Shown one piece after another: positions 32,174 through 40,832 of a stretch of 64,000 bases of DNA. The notes under the pieces are model-generated. The model worked only from the letters and a program-made list of their open reading frames with translations, did no database searches and was not told the DNA's origin. Position 1 is the stretch's first letter. Each line of letters opens with the position of its first letter. The position numbers were made by a program, and so were the translations under genes. This stretch comes from JADKAV01 sp037046735 (GTDB taxonomy: Bacteria; Actinomycetota; Actinomycetes; S36-B12; UBA10799): positions 62,001 to 126,000 of the forward strand of contig JBAOHC010000004.1 in NCBI GenBank assembly GCA_037046735.1. The letters run 5' to 3'.

Positions 32174-33060
32174 AACTGCTCGCCCTGCGGGCAGCCGGAG
32201 TGGGTGACCTGCTGACGGCCGTTCCGGCGCTGCGGGCCGTTGCCGGACTGGGCCCGGACGGTGTCACGCTGGCCGCTCCGCGGTGGCTGCATCCGCTGGC
32301 CCCGCTGCTGCCGGGCGTCAGTGACGTCGTCGATGTGCAGGGCCTGGATCCGCAGACGGACCTCTCGGGCAAGGTGGTCTTCAACCTGCACGGCCGCGGC
32401 CCGCAAAGCCACCGGGCCCTGCTGGAGAAGGGGCCGCGCGATCTCGTGGCCTTCCGGTGCCCGGGAGTGTGGGAGTTCGGGCCGCAGTGGTTCACCCATG
32501 ATGTGGAGGAACCTGAGCGCCAGCGTTTCGCCCGGCTCCTGGAATGGGTCGGCGTCTCCTGCGATCCCGACGACGTCGGCATCAAACGTCCCGCCAATCC
32601 ACCGGCGGTGGGGCAGGCGGTGGTCCTGCACGTGGGGGGTACCGATGCCCACCGTCGCTGGCCGGCGGAATCGTTCGCGGCACTGGCCCGGCTGCTTGGA
32701 AGCGACAACCTGGTCATCACCGGCGGGCCCGGAGATCTGGTCACTGCGAACCGCACGGCGAAGTTGGCCGGACTGGACGCCGCGCAGGTCCTGGCAGGCC
32801 GGTTGACCCTGGACGATTTCGCGGCGGTGATCGCCAACGCCCGGCTGGTCGTGTCCGGTGACACCGGCGGGGCGCACCTCGCTCACGCCTTCGGCACGCC
32901 CTCTGTCGTGGTATTCGGGCCGTCGTCGCCGGGCCAGTGGGGCCCACCGCCCGGGATCCCGAGCCACGTTCTGCGGGCGGGCGGTCCGGCACCGGTCGCC
33001 AGCGATGTTCCCGTCGACGAGGTGTATGCGGCCGTTCTGTGGCAATTGGAGCAGGCATGA
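32164..33060 (+). CDS. GT9 glycosyltransferase (heptosyltransferase-like)
   Basis: The 298-residue protein is a second GT9 enzyme. It begins ELLALRAAGVGDLLTAVPALR and has VVLHVGGTDAHRRWPAESFA, VITGGPGDL, LVVSGDTGGAHLAHAFGTPS and VVFGPSSPGQWGPP. The D-x-G-x-x-H motif is typical of heptosyltransferases. It overlaps the SDR by 10 nt and the second hldE-like gene by ATGA. Donor and acceptor are unknown. Confidence 0.82.
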   Translation: MALELLALRAAGVGDLLTAVPALRAVAGLGPDGVTLAAPRWLHPLAPLLPGVSDVVDVQGLDPQTDLSGKVVFNLHGRGPQSHRALLEKGPRDLVAFRCPGVWEFGPQWFTHDVEEPERQRFARLLEWVGVSCDPDDVGIKRPANPPAVGQAVVLHVGGTDAHRRWPAESFAALARLLGSDNLVITGGPGDLVTANRTAKLAGLDAAQVLAGRLTLDDFAAVIANARLVVSGDTGGAHLAHAFGTPSVVVFGPSSPGQWGPPPGIPSHVLRAGGPAPVASDVPVDEVYAAVLWQLEQA

Positions 33061-34520
33061 CCTTGCGACCTTCCTTGAACCGCACCGTTGACCAGTTTGC
33101 CTGGGGAAGGGTGCTGGTCGTCGGTGACGTCCTGGTGGACGAGTGGTTGTCGGGCTCGTGCGGCAAAGTGGCTCGGGAAGCGCCGGTGCCGACCATTGAC
33201 GTCCGCGACCGCGATCTGGTCCCCGGCGGAGCGGGCAACACCGCTGTCAACGTGGCAGCGCTCGGTGGCAGGGTCAGGCTGTTGACCGCGCTCGGCGACG
33301 ACCCGGAAGGCGACGCCGTCGCCACCCAGCTTCAGCGGCGTGGTGTCGAGGTGTGCGCGATCAGGATCGGTCAGCGCCGGACCATGGCCAAACGACGGAT
33401 CACGGTCGGCCGGCAGGTGGTGGCCCGCTTCGATGAGGGTGATAACGAACCCGTCAGTGCCTCGGTGGATGCCGACCTTGCCGAACGGCTGGGTGCCCTG
33501 GCCGCCGAAGCCGACGTGGTGGTGCTCGCTGACTACGGTCTGGGCACCTGCGCCGGCCCGGCGATGCGCGAGGCGCTGACCGCGGTGTCTCATGCCCGCA
33601 CGGTTGTGATCGACGCCCACGATGTGCGCGCCTGGGCGCAGATCCACCCAGAGGTAGTGACTCCCAACTGGGCCGAGGTTGCCGAAATGCTCTCGGCCTC
33701 CACGCAGATGACGGGTCCCGTGCGCCTGCATCGCCTGCGCATGGACGGCCATCGCCTGCTGGAGGCAACGGGTGCGGCGGCCGTCGTGGCCACCCTGGAC
33801 GGGGACGGGGCCGCGGTCGTCACCGCCGATGCCGTGACTCACCTGCCCACGCGTCGGATCGACGACCCACACAGCACTGGGGCCGGTGACACTCTCACCG
33901 CAGCCATCGCCTTGAGCCTGGCTGTCGGGGCCCCACTGGCGGCGGCCGTGGAGATTGCCGTGGCGGCAGCCACCGTCGTTGTACAGCGACCCGGCACCGC
34001 GACCTGCTCGGTGCAGGATCTGGTGGTCGGACCGAATAGTCCGCTACTGACCGCGGAACACCTGGTCGACATCTGCCGGGAGCACCGGGTGGCGGGTCGC
34101 CGGATCGCGTTCACGAATGGCTGCTTCGACGTGCTGCATGCGGGCCACGTCGCCTTTCTGGCGGCTGCTGCCTCTGAGGCGGACGTGCTCGTGGTGGCGT
34201 TGAACAGCGACGCGGGAGTGCGTGCCATCAAGGGACCTGGGCGGCCAGTCAACCGGGTGGCTGACCGGGCCGCGGTTCTGGCCGCGATGGACAGGATCGA
34301 CCATCTGGCGAGTTTCGACGGGAACGCGCCGACGGCCTTGATCGAGGCGATCCGCCCGGACGTCTACATCAAAGGGGCCGACCACGACGTCGCGGCACTG
34401 CCCGAGGCCCGGGCCACCGAGCGACTCGGCGGACGAGTGGTGACCGTGCCACTGTTGCCCGACCGGTCTACGACGGGTGTGATCGAAGCATGCGCTCTGG
34501 CCCAACGCTCGTCGGCGTGA
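33057..34520 (+). CDS. HldE-like bifunctional sugar kinase / nucleotidyltransferase, copy 2
   Basis: The 487-residue protein is a second HldE-like fusion. The kinase domain (about 10-330) has VLVVGDVLVDEWLSG, VPGGAGNTAVNVAALGG and the catalytic STGAGDTLTAAIAL. The nucleotidyltransferase (about 345-480) has FTNGCFDVLHAGHVAFL, VALNSDAGVRAIKGPGRPVN and YIKGADHDVAALPEA, where copy 1 and canonical enzymes have KGGDY. The two copies are clearly diverged, so they may handle different sugars or different steps. It is embedded in the operon by 4-nt overlaps. Confidence 0.83.
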   Translation: MTLRPSLNRTVDQFAWGRVLVVGDVLVDEWLSGSCGKVAREAPVPTIDVRDRDLVPGGAGNTAVNVAALGGRVRLLTALGDDPEGDAVATQLQRRGVEVCAIRIGQRRTMAKRRITVGRQVVARFDEGDNEPVSASVDADLAERLGALAAEADVVVLADYGLGTCAGPAMREALTAVSHARTVVIDAHDVRAWAQIHPEVVTPNWAEVAEMLSASTQMTGPVRLHRLRMDGHRLLEATGAAAVVATLDGDGAAVVTADAVTHLPTRRIDDPHSTGAGDTLTAAIALSLAVGAPLAAAVEIAVAAATVVVQRPGTATCSVQDLVVGPNSPLLTAEHLVDICREHRVAGRRIAFTNGCFDVLHAGHVAFLAAAASEADVLVVALNSDAGVRAIKGPGRPVNRVADRAAVLAAMDRIDHLASFDGNAPTALIEAIRPDVYIKGADHDVAALPEARATERLGGRVVTVPLLPDRSTTGVIEACALAQRSSA

Positions 34521-35611
34521 GTCCGCCCCCGGCGCTGGCCGAGGTGGCGTCCATCGCGGTGCTGCGGGCCAATGCGATGGGCGACTACCTGGTCTGTGAG
34601 CCGGCATTGGCCGCCATCCGCGTCGCCGCTCCACAAGCCCGGATCACTCTGCTGGGCGGAAGCTTCGCTGCATCCGCACTGCCCCATCGGCCCGGGCCAG
34701 TGGATGAGGTGGTCCTGGTTCCTTATCTCGATGGGCTGCGGCAGCCCCCGTCAGGGACCGGTGTGGACGACGTGGAGGTGGCCCATTTCTACGACCAGAT
34801 GCGGACCCGGCGATTCGATCTGGCGCTGCAGTTGCACGGCGGGGGGCGCAACAGCAACCCGGTCGTCCTCGCCCTCGGCGCGGCGTACACGGCTGGCTTG
34901 CGAGCCTTCGACGCCCCCGCCCTGGACCGCAGCGTGGACTACCAGTTCTGGCAGCACGAGGTGTTCCGCTACCTGGAGGTGGCCGCGGCCATCGGAGCGC
35001 CCCCGGTGCGGGTGCAGCCGCACTTCGAGGTCCTCCCTGAGGATCTGCAGGTCAGCTTCGCATGTGTGCCAAAGCAGCAAAGGCCACTGGTCGTGGTCCA
35101 TCCGGGCGCGACCGACCCACGCCGGCGCTGGCCAGCGTCGCACTTCGCGCAGGTCGCTGATGCGCTGACGGACCGAGGCGCCCTGGTGTGCGTGATCGGC
35201 AACGAGGAGGAGGTGCACCCCGTCGCTGACAGGGCCAGAGATGTCCGGGTCCTGACGGACACGAGCTTCGCGCAACTGGTCGGTCTGCTGGCCCGAGCCA
35301 CCCTGCTGGTGGGCAATGACAGCGGGCCCCGACACCTTGCGGAGGCCGTGGGTACGCCGACGGTGTCCGTCTACTGGTGCGGCAACATGGTCAACGCGGG
35401 GCCAACGGTGCGCCACAACCATCGGGCTCACATCTCTTGGACCACCCACTGTCCGGTATGTGGCATCTCGATGGTCGGCGAGCCGTTCCCCGCCCGATGC
35501 TGCGATACGGTGACGTGTGTATCCGACGTTCCCGTTGCGCACGTCCTCGGGAGCGCACTGGAATTGTTCGAACAAGCACACCACCAGCCCAACACGTCGG
35601 TTGGAGGCTGA
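34517..35611 (+). CDS. GT9 glycosyltransferase (heptosyltransferase-like)
   Basis: The protein of about 364 residues is a third GT9 enzyme: IAVLRANAMGDYLVCEPALA at the N-terminus, then LQLHGGGRNSNPVV, VVHPGATDPRRRWPASHFAQ, LLVGNDSGPRHLAEAVGTPT and VSVYWCGN. Several Cys near the C-terminus (CPVCG, CCDTVTC) suggest a metal site or disulfides. The GTG at 34517 overlaps the preceding stop by GTGA; an ATG at 34490 is the alternative. It is the last gene of the operon. Confidence 0.82.
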   Translation: MSPPPALAEVASIAVLRANAMGDYLVCEPALAAIRVAAPQARITLLGGSFAASALPHRPGPVDEVVLVPYLDGLRQPPSGTGVDDVEVAHFYDQMRTRRFDLALQLHGGGRNSNPVVLALGAAYTAGLRAFDAPALDRSVDYQFWQHEVFRYLEVAAAIGAPPVRVQPHFEVLPEDLQVSFACVPKQQRPLVVVHPGATDPRRRWPASHFAQVADALTDRGALVCVIGNEEEVHPVADRARDVRVLTDTSFAQLVGLLARATLLVGNDSGPRHLAEAVGTPTVSVYWCGNMVNAGPTVRHNHRAHISWTTHCPVCGISMVGEPFPARCCDTVTCVSDVPVAHVLGSALELFEQAHHQPNTSVGG

Positions 35612-35688
35612 CGCACAATGAGGGTTGAGCAGGCAGGACGAACGCGCGGCGTGTTGCAGGTGAACCGACTCGATACAGGGGAGGCGTG

Positions 35689-36936
35689 ATGGCCCGCTAC
35701 AGTACCGACTCGGCAGCGGCCGACCAGCCCCTGGCCGAAACCGTGGCGGCCCTGAGCAAGGAGGTCAGGGATCTCCGCGCGTCGGCGCGCATGCGAGCCG
35801 TGATCGAACAGGCCAAAGGGGTGCTGGTCGAACGTCACAGCATCACGCTGGAAGAGGCGTTCGCCCGGCTGCGCACCATGTCTCAGAAACACAATGTGCG
35901 CCTCGTCGAAGTCGCCGCCACCGTCGTCGGGGTTGCCATTCCTGAGGTCGAGGACCCGGTGACCACCTACGCGGACAGTGTGCTGTCCAAAGAGCTGCCG
36001 GCGTCCAAGGCCATCTCCGGCACGTGGCGGGCGCTGCGTGAACAGCCGGAGATCAAGGCGGGTGTGGTCACGGCCATCATGGACTCCTTGGCCGGAGCCA
36101 CCAGTCAGGGCGATGAGGCGGCGCAGTTGCTGCTGGAAGTCCTGGCACAGCATGAGGTCGCCGCTCTGCTGGTGTACCGCTGTGGCCTGGACGGGTCGTT
36201 ACGCCTCGTCGGCCAGGTCGGCATCCCCGGCGACCTCGTGTCGTCCTGGCGGCACATCCCACCGAGCACTGATATCCCCTACACCCGGTCGGTGATCGAG
36301 AACCGCTCGTTGTTCTTCGGTAGCCGGGAGGAGCGCATCGCCGAGTTCCCCGCGAGTTCGCGTGCCCGGGGTGGATACGCCGCCACCGCCACGGTGCCGG
36401 TCGTCGACGAGGGCGAGGTCATCGGCGTTGTGGGGCTCGTGTGGCACGACGAGCAGTCCTTCGACGATGTGCGCCGCAAGAGTGTGGAGCGCACGGTGCA
36501 GCGGATCACGCCCCTGTTGCTGCGCAACGTGGTGTTCGCCGATCCCGAGCTCGACTGGCTCAACACCCTGCTGCGCCTGCACTTGGATCCCTGGCTGCTC
36601 ATGGAGGCCGTCGTCAGTGCCGACGGTGTGGTGCGGGACTTTGTCATCCAAGACGTCGCGGTGGCGGCGGGAGTGCCGGCGCAGGGGTGGATCGGGCATC
36701 GGCTGCTGGAGATCTGGCCGTTCCTGGCCGGCGACCCCGTCCTCGGGGCGCTGCTCACACTGGCCCAGACCGGTGGGTCGTGGAGTTCCATGACGACCAC
36801 GGAGTCGGCCGCGCCGTGGGGAGAGCAGGAGACGGAGATCCGGGCAGTGCGGCTGGGTCAGCGGATGGCGGTGGTGTGGCGGTCCGGCTCCTCGTCCAAG
36901 CGGACGAGAAGCACTGTCGCGTTGCCGGAGTTCTGA
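35689..36936 (+). CDS. N-terminal ANTAR, GAF and PAS-like regulator
   Basis: The 415-residue protein begins with an ANTAR RNA-binding domain at about 20-80 (MRAVIEQAKGVLVERHSITL, then EEAFARLRTMSQKHN). A GAF domain follows at about 125-290, and the C-terminal part resembles a PAS fold. ANTAR proteins bind dual-hexaloop RNA and prevent transcription termination. ANTAR is usually C-terminal to its sensor, so this order is reversed. GGGGAGG favours the ATG at 35689 over a GTG at 35686. The 3' end overlaps the convergent phosphatase gene by 79 bp. Confidence 0.85.
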   Translation: MARYSTDSAAADQPLAETVAALSKEVRDLRASARMRAVIEQAKGVLVERHSITLEEAFARLRTMSQKHNVRLVEVAATVVGVAIPEVEDPVTTYADSVLSKELPASKAISGTWRALREQPEIKAGVVTAIMDSLAGATSQGDEAAQLLLEVLAQHEVAALLVYRCGLDGSLRLVGQVGIPGDLVSSWRHIPPSTDIPYTRSVIENRSLFFGSREERIAEFPASSRARGGYAATATVPVVDEGEVIGVVGLVWHDEQSFDDVRRKSVERTVQRITPLLLRNVVFADPELDWLNTLLRLHLDPWLLMEAVVSADGVVRDFVIQDVAVAAGVPAQGWIGHRLLEIWPFLAGDPVLGALLTLAQTGGSWSSMTTTESAAPWGEQETEIRAVRLGQRMAVVWRSGSSSKRTRSTVALPEF

Positions 36937-38306
36937 TCCGGCACCAGCACGGCATCGGTGAGGGCCTTGGCCCAGCCTGGCGTTTCGCGTTTGCGAAGTG
37001 CTGTCGCTGAGGCCCGCAGGGTCGATAGGCCCTCGATCACGTCATTCCCGCCGTCGACGACGCCGTCGGAGTAGAAGACGAGGGAGTCTGCCGGGGCCAA
37101 TTGCCGGGTGAGCGGGACGGCCAGTTCGACCTGTTCCAGCACGGTGGCCGGACCCGTGCTCTCCAGCCATTCCGTGGCGCCGTTCTCGTGGATCAGCAGC
37201 GCCGGCGGGTGCCCGCCCCCCGCGAGTTCGAGGCGCCCGCTGTCGGTATCCAGCACCGCGATCATGAGGGACACATCCGGTAGCTCACCCTGAGCGCCGA
37301 GAGTCCGTGCCGTCCGTCCCACGACCTCCTCCAGGCGGATGCCGGCCTCCACGTAGGCCCGAGCGGTCTGCAGCACCTTCGAGGCGTCGCGCACGGAGAG
37401 TACCCCGTCTCCGAGGGCGTCCGCGATCATGATCAGCAGCCGCCCATCGGGCAGCGGAGCCACGTTGACCACGTCCCCACTGGCGGAGCCGCCGGCGACG
37501 GTCGGTGTGCTGTACAGATCGACACTCGCGCCGGGGATCGGTTGCAGATCGGCGAACTCCGGTGCGCCGAGCGCCTTGAGCAGCTGCTCCTGCTCCCCCT
37601 GCCGCACGGCTGCCTCCAGCATCAGGCGACGGTTCAGCTCAGCGTCCTTGACCGCTGTCACGTCGCGCAGACTGACCACGTGACTGTCATGGTCGATGGG
37701 GGCGCTGGTGTACTCGACCGCGATCTGGGCGTCCACGCCCGTGATGCTCTCCCCTTCGACGAGCGAGGGCGAGGTGGCGCTGTGGCTGTCGAGCTGACAG
37801 CCGCCGGCGCAAGGGGTGCCGTCGCTGAGCACATGCCCGAGCAGGGGATGCAGGCGTTCTCCTACGCGTACCTGCGGCACCAACCTGGTGAGCGCTTCGT
37901 TGCACTGCAGGACGACACCGTCGGAACTGAGCACCGCGAGGCCGTCAGGAACGCTGGCGAAGACACTCACCTGCGTGCGGTTGAGCGCGCGGATGTTGTC
38001 CATCCGCTGGCTGATCGTCCAGCTGGCCAGCATTGCCAGGCCGCAGGCGAGGGCGACGTTGCCGATGCGGTAGCCGGGATGCTCCAGGTCCTGCGTGAGC
38101 ATGAGCAATGTCGCCAGACCTAACGCGATGACAGCCACCACGGCGGTGCGTATGGGTGGCAGGAAGAGCGCGGCCCCGACCACAGTGATTCCCAGTGTCG
38201 GAATCAGCGACCCCCCGAAGAGAAGCACACCGACGCCCAGAACGAGCAGGACGCCGATCGCCACGGGGAACGCGACGGCGGCGTGGCGGTTATCCCTGTC
38301 GGTCAC
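36858..38306 (-). CDS. Membrane PAS-PP2C (SpoIIE/RsbU-like) phosphatase
   Basis: The 482-residue protein has several membrane helices in residues 10-95, a PAS-like domain at about 110-215, a linker helix and a SpoIIE-type PP2C domain at about 255-475. Metal-binding residues appear in SASGDVVNVAPLPDG, IMIADALGDGVLS, AGGGHPPALLIHENG and FYSDGVVDGGND. It starts with GTG. It is the second such phosphatase in the window and could act on the anti-sigma antagonist of a SigB-like factor. Its last 79 bp overlap the ANTAR gene. Confidence 0.83.
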   Translation of the reverse strand: MTDRDNRHAAVAFPVAIGVLLVLGVGVLLFGGSLIPTLGITVVGAALFLPPIRTAVVAVIALGLATLLMLTQDLEHPGYRIGNVALACGLAMLASWTISQRMDNIRALNRTQVSVFASVPDGLAVLSSDGVVLQCNEALTRLVPQVRVGERLHPLLGHVLSDGTPCAGGCQLDSHSATSPSLVEGESITGVDAQIAVEYTSAPIDHDSHVVSLRDVTAVKDAELNRRLMLEAAVRQGEQEQLLKALGAPEFADLQPIPGASVDLYSTPTVAGGSASGDVVNVAPLPDGRLLIMIADALGDGVLSVRDASKVLQTARAYVEAGIRLEEVVGRTARTLGAQGELPDVSLMIAVLDTDSGRLELAGGGHPPALLIHENGATEWLESTGPATVLEQVELAVPLTRQLAPADSLVFYSDGVVDGGNDVIEGLSTLRASATALRKRETPGWAKALTDAVLVPDQNSGNATVLLVRLDEEPDRHTTAIR

Positions 38307-38342
38307 GTACGTGCGCCCTCCTCCCGGCAGTGCTGGTGTCGC

Positions 38343-39848
38343 TCAGGCGAGACCTGATTGCGACGATAGCGTCTCGTCGTGGTGCCCATCCAGCGCTTCA
38401 ACGGCGGGTCCTTCCAGCACCGACCCATCGGCGTCGAACCGCGATCCGTGGAGGGGGCAGTCCCAACTGTCCTCGGCGTCGTTGAACCGCACGATGCCGC
38501 CGAGGTGGGTGCAGACCGCGCTGCATTCGCGGTGTTTCCCCCCGACGTTGCTGACGGCCCGCGGGGCGGGCAGGCCGACCTTCACGTCCTTGCTGGAGTG
38601 GGGCTCCACCAGCCACCCCTTGGCCAGGGTGAAGGCGACCTCGGCATTCTGCTTGGCGATCTTCGGCAGACCAGCCACGCGAGGGGCGAACAGGGCGGCC
38701 CAGGAGGGCTCGTCGCCGGTGATGTGTCCAGTGAGCATCTGGGCGGCGGCGCTGCCGTTGGTGATGCCCCACTTGCCGAAGCCGGTGGCGATCAGCACTC
38801 CAGAAGGGCCGAGGGGAGAGGGTCCGACCTGCGGGAGGAGATGGGAGCTGGTGTAGTCCTGCGCGGACCAGCGATGAGTGAACTCGCGGACGTCAAAGGT
38901 GTCCTGCGTCCACTGTGCGAGTTCCGCCACGTGGGTACTCGTCGGGTTCTTGTGACCGACTTGGTGGCCGTAGCCCCCCACCAGCAGGTACTCCTCGCCG
39001 GCCGCAGACCTGCCGGTGCGCAGTGAGTGGTTCGGAGAGTCGACGCTGATGTACATACCCTGCGGGATCGGTGAGCTGACACGGGCCGCCATGGCGTAAG
39101 AGCGCATGGGGGTGGTCGTCGCGAACGCCATGGTGCGCAGCGGGAACGGCAACAGCGTCGCCAGTACCACCCACTTCGCCTTCGTGGTCAAGCCGCGGGT
39201 GGACGTCACGCGCAGCACGCCATCCTTGGAGTCGACCCGGGCGATCCGCTGGGGCCACACCACCGGGACGTCCAACGCCGTGAGCTGAGCGTGCAGGGCG
39301 GCGAGATACTGCGACGGGTTGATCTGCAACTGGTCGGGCAGCCGCACGGCCTCCGTCACGGAGTAGGGCAGTTCCGAGGGGATCGTCAGGTCGACGGGTA
39401 GGCCGGCCTCGCTCAGCGCGTCGTACTCCGCTCGCACCTGCTTGGCGCCCTTGGTGGTCGTCGCGTAGGTCCACGCGTCCCGGATCTGCATGTCCACAAG
39501 GTCGGTCTCTTCGACGACACTGCGGATGATCTCCTGCCCGCGGAGGTTGGCGGCCACATACTGCTGCAGGGCCTCGGGGCCGTGTTTGCGCAGGATCTGC
39601 GAGCCCAGCACGGACTGCAGCAGGGACGCCTTCGCGGTGGACTTGGCGGTGGTGCCGGCACCCGGCCGGCGAGCGTCCACCACGGCGACGTCCACCCCGG
39701 CGCGGGCCAGAAGCAGGGCGGTGGTCAGGCCCGTGATGCCTGCACCGATCACGAGGACGTCGTGGTCCTCACGGACGACGTCGGAGTCGGGAGTGCCGAG
39801 GACGGGCCCCCAGAAGGTGCTGGGTCGGGCCGGAATGGAGAGAGTCAC
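38343..39848 (-). CDS. FAD-dependent oxidoreductase with C-terminal Rieske domain
   Basis: The 501-residue protein joins a DAO-type FAD domain (about 25-380, VIGAGITGLTTALLLARAGV, then the typical AGTTAKSTAK) to a Rieske [2Fe-2S] domain (about 405-490). The cluster ligands are in CTHLGGIV and CPLHGSRFD. Such fusions are known as glycine-oxidase-like Rieske proteins, and the substrate is unknown. The start is GTG at 39848. It is divergent from the membrane gene at 39909 and ends 36 nt before the start region of the PP2C gene. Confidence 0.85.
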   Translation of the reverse strand: MTLSIPARPSTFWGPVLGTPDSDVVREDHDVLVIGAGITGLTTALLLARAGVDVAVVDARRPGAGTTAKSTAKASLLQSVLGSQILRKHGPEALQQYVAANLRGQEIIRSVVEETDLVDMQIRDAWTYATTTKGAKQVRAEYDALSEAGLPVDLTIPSELPYSVTEAVRLPDQLQINPSQYLAALHAQLTALDVPVVWPQRIARVDSKDGVLRVTSTRGLTTKAKWVVLATLLPFPLRTMAFATTTPMRSYAMAARVSSPIPQGMYISVDSPNHSLRTGRSAAGEEYLLVGGYGHQVGHKNPTSTHVAELAQWTQDTFDVREFTHRWSAQDYTSSHLLPQVGPSPLGPSGVLIATGFGKWGITNGSAAAQMLTGHITGDEPSWAALFAPRVAGLPKIAKQNAEVAFTLAKGWLVEPHSSKDVKVGLPAPRAVSNVGGKHRECSAVCTHLGGIVRFNDAEDSWDCPLHGSRFDADGSVLEGPAVEALDGHHDETLSSQSGLA

Positions 39849-39908
39849 ATCCAGGCTGTTACCCAGTATCGGGTGAGTGAGTCCCTCCTATCGGGGTAGA
39901 TCACGGGC

Positions 39909-40361
39909 ATGGCTGGGCTACAGCTCGACGAGAACGTCACATTCCGCCGCCGCGAGTGGCGGGTGGAGCGCATCGGGTGGCTGCTGGTGACGGCGGTTTT
40001 CGTGGTTGCGCTGGTCGGTGGCTTCGGGTACGGACCGGTCAGTTCCGTCGAGGTGATGGCCGGTGATGCTGACGTGCAGTACACCCGCATCGTGCATCGG
40101 GAAAACGACGACGACCTGCGGGTGAACGGTCCTGGAACCACCATCCGGCTCACCGGCGACTGGGTGCAGGCGGTCGACATCGAGCAGGTGGTCCCGGAAC
40201 CGGAGTCGATGGCTGCAGATGCTGACAGCATGACCATGGAGTTCGCCAAGGCGGGTCTGCACGTGAACATCTCGTACCGGGCCCAGCAGTTGGGGCCTCT
40301 CACTGGCGCGGTGCACTTGGAAGGGCAGAGTTTCGAACTCCAGCAGGTCGTGCTGCCATGA
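39909..40361 (+). CDS. Single-pass membrane protein with extracellular domain, coupled to DUF421
   Basis: The 150-residue protein has a basic cytoplasmic start (FRRREWRVERI), one membrane helix (GWLLVTAVFVVALVGGFGY) and an outside acidic beta-rich domain of about 110 residues. I do not recognise the domain. It overlaps the following DUF421 gene by ATGA, so the two are likely co-expressed and may interact in the envelope. A GAGT-N15-GGGTAG sequence ends at 39899, 10 nt before the start, and weakly resembles a SigB promoter. Confidence 0.72.
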   Translation: MAGLQLDENVTFRRREWRVERIGWLLVTAVFVVALVGGFGYGPVSSVEVMAGDADVQYTRIVHRENDDDLRVNGPGTTIRLTGDWVQAVDIEQVVPEPESMAADADSMTMEFAKAGLHVNISYRAQQLGPLTGAVHLEGQSFELQQVVLP

Positions 40362-40823
40362 CCGCCGTCCTGAGTGCCGCCGCGGTGTACCTGATCCTGA
40401 TGGTGTTGTTCCGGCTCACCGGCAAGCGCACGCTCGCGCAGGTGACCACGTTTCGACCTCGTGCTGCTGCTGATCATCTCCGAGGCCACTCAGCAGGCAT
40501 TGATCGGTGAGGACTTCTCCATCACCCAGGCCTTCATCGTGATCATGACGTTGGTGGTGCTGGAGCGCAGTTCCGACTACCTGACCTGGCGGTTCCCTTG
40601 GTTTCGCCGTTGGACGGAGAGCCAGCCTGCGGTTCTAGTGCGTCACGGCGTGCCCGAGGAGAAGGTGCTGCGTCACTACCGGCTGACCCTCGACGACGTG
40701 CTGACGGCCGGTCGAGAGCAGCACGGATTGCGTTCCTTCGACCAGGTGGACTGGGCGGTCCTGGAGAACTCAGGAGGGATTTCGGTCATTCCGGTGGGTA
40801 TAGCGCTTCCGCGTTCCGGGTAG
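40358..40823 (+). pseudogene. DUF421 (YetF-like) membrane protein with a +1 frameshift
   Basis: The gene begins with ATG at 40358 and reads YLILMVLFRLTGKRTLAQVT, the normal N-terminal helix of DUF421 proteins. At 40451-40453 the run TTT shifts the frame. One T fewer gives TFDLVLLLLISEATQQAL, the conserved continuation, and the remainder to the TAG at 40823 is intact (EDFSITQAFIVIMTL). The total length is 3n+1, as a one-base insertion predicts. This may be a sequencing error or a real recent mutation. Confidence 0.85.
40778..40801 (+). promoter_or_regulatory. Candidate SigB-type promoter of the stress SDR
   Basis: GATT, then 14 nt, then GGGTAT at 40796-40801 fits GNNT-N14-16-GGGTAT. It lies inside the end of the DUF421 gene, 31 nt before the SDR start at 40833. 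The -35 element is degenerate. Confidence 0.4.
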
Positions 40824-40832
40824 ATAGCGGTC

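Noticed and set aside
25789..35611. LPS inner-core locus
   Set aside because: The rest of the window is clearly actinobacterial, and no Kdo, lipid A or Lpt genes are present, so the heptose product must serve another glycan.
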